Of a stretch of 64,000 nucleotides of DNA, positions 22,260-34,170 are shown in pieces. Below the pieces are notes generated by a model, which saw only the letters and a list, made by a program, of their open reading frames with translations, was not told the origin of the DNA and searched no databases. The stretch lies in the NCBI GenBank assembly GCA_033085395.1, contig JANQBS010000014.1:124001-188000 (forward strand), in the 5' to 3' direction. The DNA comes from Xanthoparmelia taractica. Its lineage: Eukaryota; Ascomycota; Lecanoromycetes; Lecanorales; Parmeliaceae. The position numbers were made by a program, and so were the translations under genes. How positions within the stretch are numbered: position 1 is the stretch's first letter; each line of letters starts with the position of its first letter.

Positions 22260-24030
22260 CTAAGTTATCTTTCCTTTGTTCACCACGAAGCCTTCGAGTG
22301 TCGAGATAGCGGCCCATAACCTTAGATCGTCAAAGTCAGCATGTCCTCTTTAACACAATACGTTTGGGTCGCAGATGCCTACCGATTTTCTGCTTCGGGA
22401 AACACCAAGCCTAGAAAGACAATTAATTCAAGCGATGGTGCGGCAGACAAGCAATACGTACTTCGAGGACTATTAAATACTTCATCGGCCACTCTAGTGA
22501 TTCGCAAGTCAGCATTCTCTCTAGGCATGACGAAAAGAGTCAAACGGTTAAAAGGACGACTTACTCCTCCGGATGTCGAGGCAAGCAATGCATAAATTTC
22601 CAACCTGGCTTTGCAGCTCCTCTCTCCGCCAGCGCATTGGTGATTTGAAAGCCTTCGAAAGCCTTGATCTTCTTCTTCGCCTCTGCTTCTTGACCCTGAT
22701 AAGATTTAGTCCCAGGTCTTCCAGCATATGGATTCGATTTACCATTGATACCCTACGTTCGAAGTTAGGATCGTCTCTTCACACCGCGATTCTCGAAACT
22801 CACCACGTATCGGTCACTAGGACATCCGCGTCCTTTACAGCTTCTTCAGGTATTCTTGTCTCAATGAGCTTTCCCTGTACCCGAGCATCTTTTGCAGATT
22901 CCTGTATGATCTCCTTCATCCTCTGCGGGATCTCATAACCTTTCGGTGTGGCGACAGCTATGTCTACTCCGAGCTTGAGCGCTCCTATAGCGAGATCGAA
23001 CAGTACCTGTGCCTGGTCAAATTTCCCAAATCTCCTATTCCCCCAGGAGTGAATTGTGACTGACATTATTAGCATCACCCACCCATGCTATCTACCAAAG
23101 AGTTAGAGTCGGTATATGCTCTTTCGGAAAGCTCGATTCTCAAGAAAGTGAAGAAGGGTGAAGGATTTGGTACTGAACAGCCCAAAGTACGGCGAACATA
23201 CGTACCTTCAGGCCTTCAAGACCAAGACCCGGCGTGATTGATCGTTGTGGCATTCGACTTGAAGAGAAAGCCTCCTTGATTGTTAAACTAACCAAAGATT
23301 AAAGTACGACTCTTAAGGAGATAGGGCCGACCCGTACAAGTCTGCCACAGTCTGCAAAGGGTGAAAGTCGTCGGATAGGGCATTGATAATAGGGACCGTG
23401 GAAATTTTTGAAACTTGAACTATATCGGCATGGGGCCCGCATCTCATCACCCAAGCAGCAACCATCGAACTTATGACGGTAGCGGTATCTTGCAAAGACT
23501 CATTCACCTGCAGTGTAGTCAGAGTCGGTCGATGATGGTTCTGTGTTTGGCGTTGTCAAGTGGTGCGAGACCGTACCCCTAGCTGTATATCTTCTTTCCC
23601 AAGGCTTCGCAATAACTAGTCAGATCATATAAATCTAACAGACAATGTGGAAGACTCACAACAGGGGATGACCTCCCAACATAGCCACGGCGGCTTCAGT
23701 GCTTACACGGGTCCTTGTACTTCTTTTGTTGAAGGTCATAGCGACGGTTTTGCCTGTCAATGCTCCCAACAACGATGTCGGAATGGACCCAGATTTGACC
23801 GCTCTTTTGTGGCTCTCGGCATTGCGTACCAGGTTCGTGAGTTCAGCGGAAGTAAGATCCTAGGATAGCATTAGCGACTATCTTGCTCGATGCTGGGGTG
23901 AAGACTATACGGCGATGGATAGTAGATGGCGAGGAGCGAATGGCGATGTTGGAGGAGAAGCTGGTGATGAGTAGGCTCTTTGTAGCTTTTCAAGAGAGCT
24001 TCGGATGTATCGGGGCCGCATCGGGGGCAT
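22260..24030 (-). CDS. argB: Ornithine carbamoyltransferase, mitochondrial
   Basis: Twelve exons: 24030..23911, 23859..23660, 23604..23577, 23507..23338, 23287..23206, 23091..23065, 23006..22804, 22752..22743, 22695..22565, 22493..22462, 22410..22383 and 22320..22260. The N-terminal 30 residues are basic and Ser-rich, as expected for mitochondrial import. Catalytic signatures: FNKRSTRTRVSTEA (carbamoyl-phosphate binding), DDFHPLQTVADF, AWVGDANNVLFDLAIG, and HCLPRH with the active-site Cys. The end is VFPEAENR then LWAAISTLEGFVVNKGKIT. Reaction: ornithine + carbamoyl phosphate to citrulline, in arginine synthesis in the mitochondrial matrix. Eleven introns is high for this gene, and exon 8 has ten bases. 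Frame is kept at every junction. Confidence 0.9.
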
Positions 24031-24222
24031 TATGGGGAATCGGCCAATAGAGAAGCAGAAAGCAGCTGACACTTTGCAGTTATTCCAGATATTTAGTCGG
24101 CCTTCTTCTGCAGCTCCAAGACAGAATTGGTAGCAGATTGTGAGCAATTGAGGAAGTCATTTGCTGGAAAGGAAAAGGAATATCGATGCATGCCCCACGA
24201 TTATACTGGGATTTGCAATATC

Positions 24223-24240
24223 AGGGCTAGGGCTAGGGCT
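24223..24240 (+). repeat. (AGGGCT)3 telomere-like array
   Basis: Three tandem AGGGCT units followed by AGAG. A complementary copy in reverse orientation lies about 180 bp away. Confidence 0.8.
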
Positions 24241-24420
24241 AGAGCCGAGTATCAGCGTTTTCGGATTCATTTTGGTAGATTTACCGGGGTTTGAACGTTC
24301 TCATTGATGTTTAGGTTCCCGGGTATCTAAGCCTTGCAAGATTGAAGAAGAGGTATCAAGTATTGAAATGCTTGCGAGTTGCTATGGAGTTTTGGTGAGA
24401 CGTTGGCATTTCCATAATGC

Positions 24421-24434
24421 TAGCCCTAGCCCTA
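24421..24434 (-). repeat. Inverted partner of the AGGGCT array
   Basis: TAGCCCTAGCCCTA, the reverse complement of the array at 24223..24240. The pair could form a stem with a loop of about 180 nt in the shared promoter region. Confidence 0.7.
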
Positions 24435-24661
24435 ATATATTCATTGCATAAAGGTATCCCATAAATTACGAGTATTGGTTGGTTTTAAAGTCCGGGGTAG
24501 TTTCGTCATCAAGCTGCGGACGTTCCCAAATGCTATTGCTCTAAGCGCCAACAACCTACGTTCCTCAACTTTGCCAGCTTCAACATTGGAGCATATCTTT
24601 TCCGAGCTGTCATCCAGTCGTCATCGTCGCAGTCCATACCAATGATCCTTGAGATTCGACA

Positions 24662-27514
24662 ATGTCTGACAATCCTGCGTCGCCCCTCCTAGGCGAAGCG
24701 GGCGGCGAACAATCAAGATCTGAAAGACCTTCCCAGAGATCCAAGGCATCAACGAGATCAGGACACTCTCACCGGTCAAAGCACTCAGAGGAATCAGCTC
24801 CTCTTCTCTCAGACGATGCAAATCATCGCAACTATGGCGATGCACCAGCCCATGACGGATTTCCTTCAGCTGCTGCCTCGTCCTTAAGATCCTTACAAGA
24901 CGGAGCACCGAGCAAAGGAAAGTCTTCTAGGACAAGATGGCCGACGATCATTGCGTTAACAATACTGGGCCTGGTCGTTATCTTTATACTGTGTTTGGGT
25001 TTTGCTGCACCAGAAATAGTAGAAGAGTATGCGAGAGAAGCGATGGTCTTCGAGCCTACAGATCTATCGATAGATTTATTCACATCAACAGGCGTAAGAG
25101 CAAGGATACGGGGCGACTTTACACTTGATGGGGCGAGAGTTCAAAAGAAGCCTGTGAGGGACCTTGGCCGCGCTGGGACATGGATCGCAAGAGCTGTGGA
25201 AAGCAAGCAATCAAGGGTTGAGGTATTCTTACCGGAATATGGGAACCTTTTACTTGGAACTGCGGACGTGCCACCAATCGTTGTAGATATTAGGGATGGC
25301 CATACTACACATCTCGATTTTCGGAGCGACCTTGCAGCGGGAGATCTGGATGGTATACGGCGAATGGCCAATGATTGGTTAGAAGGAAGGGTTGGGGATT
25401 TGAGCGTCAGAGGTGTTGCAGAAGTTCCGTTAAAGTCTGGCATCTTTGGTCTGGGTACTCAGAGTATCGCAGAGACAATCATGTTCAAGGGTCAGTACTT
25501 AGATGAGCTTATACCTCAGCCCGACAATACTGGGTCAGGAGCTGATCATGAGTTTATAGGGCAAGACCTCCCTGCTATACCCAAATTCAACATAACGAAG
25601 TTGAATTTCCACGAAGTCGAGCTATCGGACGGTCAAAGAGGCATGGCAGCAGATGTTTCGCTCACGTTAAATAACGAGTATCCGGCCAGATTCACGGTGC
25701 CTCCGCTCGGCTTTGATATTTTGGTCCAAGGCTGTTCTACGGACCAACCTTACCTCGGAATTGCAGATGCAACAACTGAGGAGATCAAAGTGCGGCCCAA
25801 GGAAGATATTGAGGTCCAAGTTGGAGGGTTTCTCGAGAAGCTACCTGAAACTCTCCTCGCCACGTGCCCGCAGACCAGAAAATCACCTTTAGATGCTCTT
25901 CTCGGCGAGTACATCCGCGGCGAAGAGACAACAATCTACGTACGCGGTTCAAGCTCTCCATCAGCTAATACGCCTGACTGGGTGACCGCGCTTATCCAGG
26001 GTGTTACCGTTCCCGTTCCCTTCCCAGGGAAGAGCTTCGATAATCTGATTCGCAATTTTTCCTTGGCGGATGTTCACTTTACTCTGCCAGATCCGTTCGC
26101 TAACCCTGACGAACCTGAGGCTTCGCCAAGAATATCTGCTACTGTCAAGGCTCTCGTTGGCCTGCCGAAAGAAATGAACTTCCCGATCGACGTTAGCCGT
26201 GTCCGTGCCGATGCTGACGTGTATTATCATGGAAAGAAGCTCGGCCGTCTCGACCTCAACAAATGGCAAAAAGCGAACACGACACGAATTGAAGCGCACG
26301 ACGACATTGAAGCAGGCTTAGCCGTCGAATCTCTAGTCAAGAAAGCTCCTTTGAAGATCACCGATGATGACGTTTTCACCGACCTCGTGGAAGATTTGCT
26401 TTTTGGGGGCAAGCCAGTGGTGCTGGGAGTCAAGGCTGATGTGGATGTAGAAACGGAGTCGGCGCTTGGAAAGTTTGTGGTTCGAGAAATTCCGGCAGAG
26501 GGAGAGGTCTTTGTCAAGCGTTAGTTTTTCTCATTTTACATGCATGTATCATAGCATTACGGCGTTTGTGCTGATGGTTTGTAATCTAGCAATATCCGGC
26601 GGAGACTTGAAAGGCTTCTCACCTCAGGTTGGTTGTCTACGCATATTGGAAACAACGAGGTCAACGTTGTCCTTGCAAGCTACAGTCAACATCACGAATC
26701 CTACTGAATACTCCGCAATGGTACCGTATGTGAATATCAAACTACTAAGCAATGGCACCGAAATTGGCCATGCGACTGCTCAACAAGTCTCCATCGTACC
26801 TGGGTCGAACGACAACATCCTCGTCGAAGCTCTCTGGGATCCCTCGTCCCAAAGTGGACAGAAGGGAATAGCCCAAGGAAAAGAGCTCCTCTCACAGTAC
26901 ATATCCGGTCAGCAGCACCAGTCAGAGCTACGCTCTACCTCCTCTCCTTCACCTCATAGCTAACCGAAACAGGCTTCAACACATCCATAACCCTCGCCAC
27001 CCACGCCGGCACAATCCCCCACCAACCCAACCTCGGCAAAGCCCTCTCCTCCCTCCACATCGACATCCCAACCCCCCACCTTACACCCCCCAAAAACCCA
27101 AACCGGGACCCAAACAATGACGACGACGACGACCGCGATCCCGATGCTCCGAAATTCATAGATGACGCTACGTTCCACCTCATCACCTCCACCGCAACCT
27201 TCACCCTGCTCTCCCCCCTCCCGGACTCCACAATCACAATCACGTATCTGAACGCCACGGCCTACTATAACCACACCGAAGCCGTCGGCGGCATCGTGTA
27301 CGAATATCCCTTTGAAGTGCCGCCCGGCGCGAGCACAAGCCCGAGGTTGCCCGTCGATTGGGATTTGGGCAGTGTCGGGTATGAAGCTGTTAAGCAGGCG
27401 CTCGGGGGCAGGTTGAAATTGGATGCGAGTGCGGATGTGGGGGTTGGGGTTGGGAGGTGGCGGCAAATGGTCTGGTTTCGGGGGAGGGGGGTGGGGGCTC
27501 GGGTGGTTTTGTGA
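24662..27514 (+). CDS. Tag1-like vacuolar membrane protein (DUF3712-type)
   Basis: Three exons, 24662..26519, 26590..26907 and 26973..27514, encode about 905 residues. Both splice junctions restore the frame (PISGGDLKGFSPQVG, then ISGFNTSITLATHAG). A cytosolic Ser-rich head with acidic-dileucine-like motifs (SPLLGE, APLLSDD) leads to one membrane helix (IIALTILGLVVIFILCLGFA, about residues 95-115). A very long beta-rich luminal part follows. This architecture matches the fungal protein often mislabelled pre-rRNA processing protein and related to yeast Tag1, a vacuolar membrane protein that terminates autophagy by acting on Atg1. The identification is from memory and moderately sure. The last exon switches from C-rich to G-rich codons near 27295. 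Confidence 0.68.
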
Positions 27515-27855
27515 GTGGAATTCGTTTGGCAGCTCGGATTGCAATGGGGGAAAAGGGTTATGACAGGTATATTGTTTGGAGTTGGGTTGTTGGGTGGTAG
27601 GGTGGCAGGCGTGGCGTTTGGGTGAAGTGTATGAGGGACGAATCTTCGAAGCAGGTGTAAATGGGGTTCCAGATGTTTGTCAAGTTCTTTTGCATCAGAT
27701 CTGGGCAGTCGATGGGAACATGTGCACGGCGGGAAATACTTGATGCACACACTTTTGTTCATATCCAGTCCATATCATGAGTTTATCTTTTTATTTTCAC
27801 GAGAACGCCGACGCTAGATCGAAGACACACTGCATCAAACATAGTCAACCGGCCA
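27515..27855. other. Convergent intergenic spacer
   Basis: About 340 bp between the 3' ends of the Tag1-like gene and ILV6. The left part remains G-rich. No gene is seen. Confidence 0.5.
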
Positions 27856-28887
27856 CTATCCTGGCGGCAGAGCGCCCGCATCTACCACATCACCAGCCTC
27901 TTTCTCAAGTTCGTCTGCTCCACCATCCAATGGCGATCGAGGCAAAGCCATCAGGCCAGTCCGTGCAGACTCTAAGATACCAAAGGGTGAGATGAGCTTC
28001 ATAAAGGCGTCTATTCGTGGAGGTTTCGCAGAGCTACACCTACTGTTAGTGGTGATCAGCAGGAAAAGACCTTAATAAACTCACATCTCAACAATACAAT
28101 TATTGGTGCTTATATCCAATACCTTTCCGCCAAATTGATGGGTCAAGTGCGTGATGGCATCCAAATGCTCATACTTATGTCTCAACGCCTGACTCGCCGC
28201 CAGTCGGTTAGGATGAAAGTCCACATCGGGTGCTCGGCGCTCCTCTTGTTTCTCTGCATCATTCGACGATTGCGCCATTTCCTCCAGCTTTGAAGCGTCC
28301 GCTACGGACATCTCCCTGTGATGTGCCATCAAGTCTTCGAAATACTCCGGTCCCAAAATTGAGATCTTTGCAAGTAGTAGCTCTCGCTGCACGAGGGGAG
28401 CAGCTGTGTAGTCTAGTACTGCCCAAACGGGTACTAAATCCTCGAGTTGCCGACGAGCTTGTTCTACTACGCCATCCTGACCGGAAAGCACGATTGTCAT
28501 GCGCGATAAATCTTCCACTTCCGTATTGCAGACGACCAAACTGTCAATATTGAAGCCCCTTGCCGCCAAAATACCAGAGACGCGAGAGAGGACACCCGGC
28601 TCATTTTGCACGAGACAATTGAGTATATGCCGTTTTGGCGGGAGGGTCGAGGGCAGGGGGGTTTCGTAGAGGATCGAGGAGACTGCAGCCGGCGCAGACC
28701 ATGAAGGGAGCGATTCTGGTGTCGGGAGTGGATTGATACGGCGATGGAGGGCTTTGTAGGCCAGAGCAGAGGTCGACGAAGAGGTGTTTTGCGTTCTTCG
28801 GGGCAAAAGATGCTTCGAGGTTTGACGTATAGGTTGGGTGATTGTGATGCACGAGGGAATGGAGGTGAGGGTGCGGCGGGCGGCCAT
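27856..28887 (-). CDS. ILV6: Acetolactate synthase regulatory (small) subunit
   Basis: Two exons, 28887..28085 and 28033..27856, encode 326 residues. The basic Ser/Thr-rich first 45 residues fit a mitochondrial presequence. The ACT domain follows: HILNCLVQNEPGVLSRVSGI, LAARGFNIDSLVV and DGVVEQARRQLEDLVPVWAV. A fungal-specific insertion comes next, then the second domain HQFGGKVLDISTNNCIVEI joined by splicing to SAKPPRIDAFMKLISPFGIL. Known role: Ilv6 activates the catalytic subunit Ilv2 and gives valine feedback inhibition, in the first step of branched-chain amino acid synthesis in mitochondria. It is divergent from COX8 with about 290 bp of shared promoter. Confidence 0.93.
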
Positions 28888-29176
28888 TGTGGCCTAACGT
28901 TCAAAGACTTTCACAGTAGTGGAGTGATGCTGGTCCAAATGCTCTGCTCAGCGGCCTAGATAATGCTGTAAGAATAATGGTGCAATTTTGAAGTTCACCT
29001 TGACTTTTGGAATCTTCAAACGGTCTGGGGTGCAGAGCGCTAAGCCTTACAGGGCGAATACGGTTAATTGACCTCATTAATGCAGTTCGAGATTCCTCAC
29101 TGTATGCCATCTGAACAGTGAACGAACAAGGTATGGAACGAAGAATTCCGTCTAAGTGCATACATTGACAGCCCAG

Positions 29177-29516
29177 ATGCTTTCACGAACCGCCATCCGC
29201 GCCTCCAGGGCACCATCAATGATCGCCAGCCGTGGCTTCCGAACCTCTGCAGCACGCTTCTCAAGTCCCTACCATTATCCTGAAGGTCCTCGCAGCAACA
29301 TCCCGTTCAATCCTCTGACTAAATACTTCTGGTTGAGATATTGGGGAACGATGGGTAAGCCATTGGAATATTCAATGGGAGGCGATAACGCTGATTGGGA
29401 AATAGTTTTCTTCTTTGGACTACCGTTTGGTATTGCGGGTAGGATCATACGATTGATTCAGGCCATGTACGGAGCTGACAGGGTCTTTAGTTTGGCAAAC
29501 GAAGAAGAATAAGTAG
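29177..29516 (+). CDS. COX8: Cytochrome c oxidase subunit VIII/VIIc
   Basis: Three exons, 29177..29354, 29406..29438 and 29482..29516, encode 81 residues ending WQTKKNK. The unspliced reading gives a 111-residue protein with a foreign tail, and splicing restores the family end. The presequence MLSRTAIRASRAPS...RGFRTSAARF is followed by SSPYHYPEGPRSNIPFNPLT, KYFWLRYW and a membrane helix (FFFGLPFGIAGSLVW). This is the fungal COX VIII (animal VIIc) signature. Role: small nuclear-encoded, single-span subunit of complex IV in the inner mitochondrial membrane. The second exon has only 33 bases. Confidence 0.9.
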
Positions 29517-29965
29517 ATACGTGTTGAGGGAAGAAGGACTGGGGCGTCTTGGGGCAGGCGTGGACAGGCGGCTAGGAAGAGCCTTACGAAGCATTTGCTG
29601 TGGTTGCATCAATGCTTCTGAACATATTGATAGCAATGGCGGATTACGAACGTCGATTTGGCTATGCCTGACTCTTTCGCAAGGCATTTGTAGACTTCGT
29701 ATAACCTTGATACCCCAAGAGAAAGGGGTCTGCGCATCACGACCACTCTCCAACCTGTCGTTCCTAAGAGCACAGTGGCTGGGGACAATTTTCAGCTCCG
29801 TTGTACCACTTCTTAGCTTTAAAAAAAATGCGATAGCTAAGAACGTGGGTAACCCGAAAGTCCTGGATCAAAAACCTTCATCTCTGCGACATTGAGCCCA
29901 CTTCAATAAAATATCCAGCTACATGTTACTAAAGTTCCAATAGAAGGTTTAATATCGTCGGAGTG
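29517..29965. other. Spacer between COX8 and ELP1
   Basis: 450 bp of 3' flank and ELP1 promoter. No gene or repeat is recognised. Confidence 0.5.
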
Positions 29966-32900
29966 ATGCGTAATCTCAGAAGTATCCATCGCTCATTGAT
30001 AACCAGCCCGCCAGGGCTCAAATTAACAGCTTCTGCTTGGGATGTTGCAAGCGACAGCATAATATGCACTTTTGGGCCCACCAAAGAAAATGTGTTGCTA
30101 GAACTCAGGCGCTGGAAGAGGTATGAGAAGACGTTCGAGTCCATAGCAGCTTGGGATGCTCAGTGTCCTCTGCCAGACCTTGAGTGTGATGAGATATTGG
30201 ATCTGCATTACTTTTCTGATTCATCCACAGCATGTCTGGTCCTTGCAGGTGGAGATCTTATCGTTGTCCGCGAAGAACCACAGGCTGGAGAAGAGAAGAT
30301 AGAAATTGTCGGTTCTGTTGATGCAGGTATCTCCGCTGCTGCATGGTCCCCTGATGAAGAGCTTCTTGCCATCACGACAAGAGCTTCTACTTTACTCTAC
30401 ATGACTAGAGATTTCGAGAATGTAACGGACGTTACATTGACCCCTGATGACCTTAAGGCCTCAAACCATGTTTCTGTAGGTTGGGGAAAGAAGGAGACTC
30501 AATTTAAGGGGAAAAAGGCCAGAGCTCTTCGAGATCCTACGGTACCTGAGACCGTTGATGAAGGTGTACTCCATGCAAAAGATGCAAAGGAGACGACTAT
30601 TAGTTGGCGTGGAGATGGTAATCATGTTGCAATAAACAGCATTGTATCAAACTCGCGCCGAGTCGTTCGTGTATTTTCAAGAGAAGGTGTCCTTGACAGT
30701 GTCAGCGAGCCTGTTGATGGCTTAGTAGGTGCCCTGAGTTGGAGACCCGCGGGAAATCTCCTGGCTGGCATACAACGTCTCGATGACTGCGTAACGGTTG
30801 TGTTCTTCGAGAGGAATGGTCTACGCCACGGGCAATTCGACTTACAGCTGAACCAAGAAGACTTGAGCACTTGGGTCTCTCAGATATCTTTAAATTGGAA
30901 TGTTGACTCTTCGGTGCTTGCTGTACGCTACAATGATAGAGTTCAGCTATGGACAATGGGAAATTATCACTATTACTTGAAACAAGAGATCTTCCTTTAC
31001 GGCAAAGAAAAGTGCGCGCAACCAGTTTCCATGAAATGGCATCCTGAGAAACCACTGCATTTCACTTTGCACGGCCAGGGTGAGCATCTAAAAGTCATTG
31101 AAGCTTCGTCTTAAAATAGGGAATACTGAAGCCATCTGTATAGAGAGTATCCAAAGAGCTGCTTACGCCTCTATTGTCACAACCAGTCCTACATCGCCAC
31201 CAGATGACTATGGAATTGTTGCCGTTGTTGACGGAAGTAAGTTGCAGCTACTCTTTATGGATATGTTGCTGATTGCGTCCAGAACGCCTCAAGTTGACAC
31301 CTATGCGATTGGCGAACGTTCCGCCTCCTATGGCACTGCATGAGATAGAGGTTAGCGGAAACATCATCGACGTCGCCATTACGATCCGCTCGACTGCTCG
31401 TCCTAGGACTGTTATTGGCATTTTGCACCACCAGGGTTACAGTCAGTTTGAGTGGTTGTTATCATCAAAGGCTCAGAACCCACCGATTTGCAGGTTCACA
31501 CATGATTTGTGGTCGACTGATACAGACGAGATCACAAATCGAGATAGGTTGTATCTACAAACTTCTTTCAGCGGCAACTCAAGTCTATTATTTTCCAAAA
31601 GCTTGGACAAATCTACGTTCAACATTATCGGAGAAGACCGCGGATATATGGACCAACTCTTGTTGCACGAGACTGGCGTCGAAGGTATGGTCAGATCTTC
31701 GTGGATTTCGCAGTCAAAGACATATATTGTGCTGGACCATGACCTGGGAACCAATAGCGACGAGTTGGACAAGAGTGTTCAAAGTTTCAATAACGTTAAT
31801 TTAGCTGGTATGAAAATGGGCCTCTCACCGTCCTTCACGCAGAGAGTTGATGCTTTGATTTGTGGCTTCGAGATCGAGCACGCTGTCAATTGCTTAGCCA
31901 ACGGGATCGAAAGGCCGGCCACAAAAGACGTTATCTTCAGCGTTGCTGAGAATGGTTCACTCTTTGCGAACGAGCGCCGCCTCGCCAGGAATTGCACGTC
32001 CTTCCTCGTGACTCCCGCGCACCTGATATTCACTACCAGCCAACATCTACTGAAGTTCGTCCACCTTACAGGAGACACTGAAGGCGAGTGCCCATTGACA
32101 TAGCTTCTCGCCCTTTGCACTAACATTATTCTCAACAGACCTCGAGGTACCTCCAGATACACCTGAATCGGATGAACGATGCCGTAACCTTGAACGAGGT
32201 GCCAGGCTTGTGACAGTAATGCCCTCGATCTTGGCTTTAGTCCTACAAATGCCGAGAGGTAATCTGGAAACCATCTATCCCAGAGCGCTAGTGCTTGCAG
32301 GGATTCGAGATAGTATTAATAGAAAAGATTACAGGAAAGCGTTCCTGGCGTGCAGGAATCAAAGAGTGGATATGAATATTTTGCACGACCACGCTACTCA
32401 GCAGTTCCTTCTGAGTGTTGGCTTATTCATTGATCAAGTTAAGAAGGTGGAGCATATTGATCTTTTTCTATCGCAGCTCAGGGAAGAGGATGTGTCTAAG
32501 ACCATGTACAAAGAGACTCTTCCGAGAGATCGATCTCCGCAAGATTCGCCAGGTATGGAGACTTCAGAGGCGGAAAGCTCCAAGGTCAATCGAATATGTG
32601 ACGCTTTCTTGGATGCTCTGAAAAGTCGCACCTCAACCCACTTTCAAAATGTCGTTACAGCTCATGTTTGCAAGGTCCCTCCGGATCTCGATGCTGGTCT
32701 AACCCAGATCGCTGGCTTGAGGAGTAAGAAATCGGATCTGGTAGACGCCGCGATAGAGCACATTTGCTTCCTAGCTGACGTCAATCGGCTTTATGACAAT
32801 GCACTTGGGCTTTACGACCTTGAGCTGGCTCTGCTGGTGGCTCAGCAATCTCAGAAAGATCCCAAAGAGTATCTTCCCTTTCTGCGGAACTTGCAAGGGA

Positions 32901-34120
32901 TGTCGGTGCTCCGAAGACAGTACTCCATCGATAACCACCTTGGTCGGTTTAAGAAGGCTCTGAAGCATCTGTGTGAGCTAGGTACCTTCAATGAGGTTAA
33001 GGACTACACCATAAAGCATAGATTGTACCCAGACGCTCTGGTTTTCTACCGCTACAAAGAAGACAAGCTTAGGGAGATAATGCGCCTGTACGCTGATTTC
33101 CTCCAGCAAAACGGGAAGTTCAAAGAAGCTGGAGTAGCTTATGAGTACCTCAACGACTATGCTTCTGCGAGTGAGGCTTTCCGTCAAGCCTATCTTTGGA
33201 ACGAATCGCTTTCCTGTGCGACCCTGATACCTTTGCCACAACCTCAGCTCCGTTCGCTCGCTCAGACTCTCGCAGACATCCTCTCGGAGTCCAAGGACTT
33301 TTACTCTGCCGCAACTATCCATCTCGACTACTTAGCCGACATCACTACCGCAGGCCGAACCTTCTGCAAAGGTTACTTCTTCGCTGATGCCCTCCGCATT
33401 GTCGGACTCCATCAGCGACCCGATTTACTCGAATCAACCATCGATACCGGTTTAGTGGAAGGCATGGCATCTATGACAGAGCTACTCGCTGACTGCAAAA
33501 GCCAGCTCAACGCACAGATACCTCGAATACGCGAACTGCGAACGAAGAAAGCTGAAGACCCCCTGGCATTCTTCGATGGCGACGTCAATGGTGGCGCCGA
33601 TATCCCGGACAATGTGTCTCTGGCCACAACTGATGCGTCTACCATGGGAGGTACATTGCTTACGCGGTACACGAACCGGACCGGAACAGTAGGTACGAAT
33701 GCTACAAGAAAAACGTCGAAAAATAGGCGAAAGGAGGAGAGGAAGAGAGCTAGAGGGAAGAAGGGGAGTGTGTATGAAGAGGAGTATTTGGTCAACAGCG
33801 TTGGAAGACTGATTGATAGGATCAACACCGTCAACGAACAAGTGGAGAGGTTAGTTGTTGGGTTGATGAGAAGAAGGATGAGAGAGAGGGCTGGAGCTGT
33901 GGAGAATGCTATGGTCGAGGTCGTAGAGCTGTGTAAAGGATGTCTTGATGAAGTCTTCAAGAACGATGTCAAGGAAGTGTTCGAGCAGAAAGAGACCGGG
34001 GAAGAGGAAAACAGGCCGAGAGGAGGAGAGGGGGTGCTGTGGGATACTCTTGAAGGAGGCAAACAAAGAGAAGCACCACTGGTGAAAGACTTTAACAGAC
34101 TATCACTTCTCAGTCGGTAG
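29966..34120 (+). CDS. ELP1: Elongator complex subunit 1 (IKI3/IKAP)
   Basis: Four exons, 29966..31079, 31120..31236, 31283..32083 and 32139..34120, total 4014 nt (1337 residues), the usual size. MRNLRSIHRS opens an N-terminal WD-type propeller (AAWSPDEELLAITT, VSVGWGKKETQFKGKKAR, TTISWRGDGNHVAINS, ALSWRPAGNLLAGIQR). A helical repeat C-terminal half follows: LQMPRGNLETIYPRALVLAGIRDSINRKDYRKAFLACR, a hallmark stretch, and VGRLIDRINTVNEQVERLV near the end. A basic patch (RKTSKNRRKEERKRARGKKG) matches the tRNA-binding region known in ELP1. Role: scaffold of Elongator, which modifies wobble uridines of tRNA. The third intron (32084..32138) needs a GC donor, GCGAGT. Its 3' end lies 50 bp from the convergent MVD1. 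Confidence 0.94.
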
Positions 34121-34170
34121 CCTGCGACATAATGGAATATGCGACAGGATTTTTCATGAATCATAACTAA

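Larger units (their letters stand above)
24031..24661. other. Promoter region between argB and the Tag1-like gene
   Basis: 630 bp between divergent genes. It contains the two telomere-like hexamer clusters listed separately and no coding signal. Confidence 0.5.
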
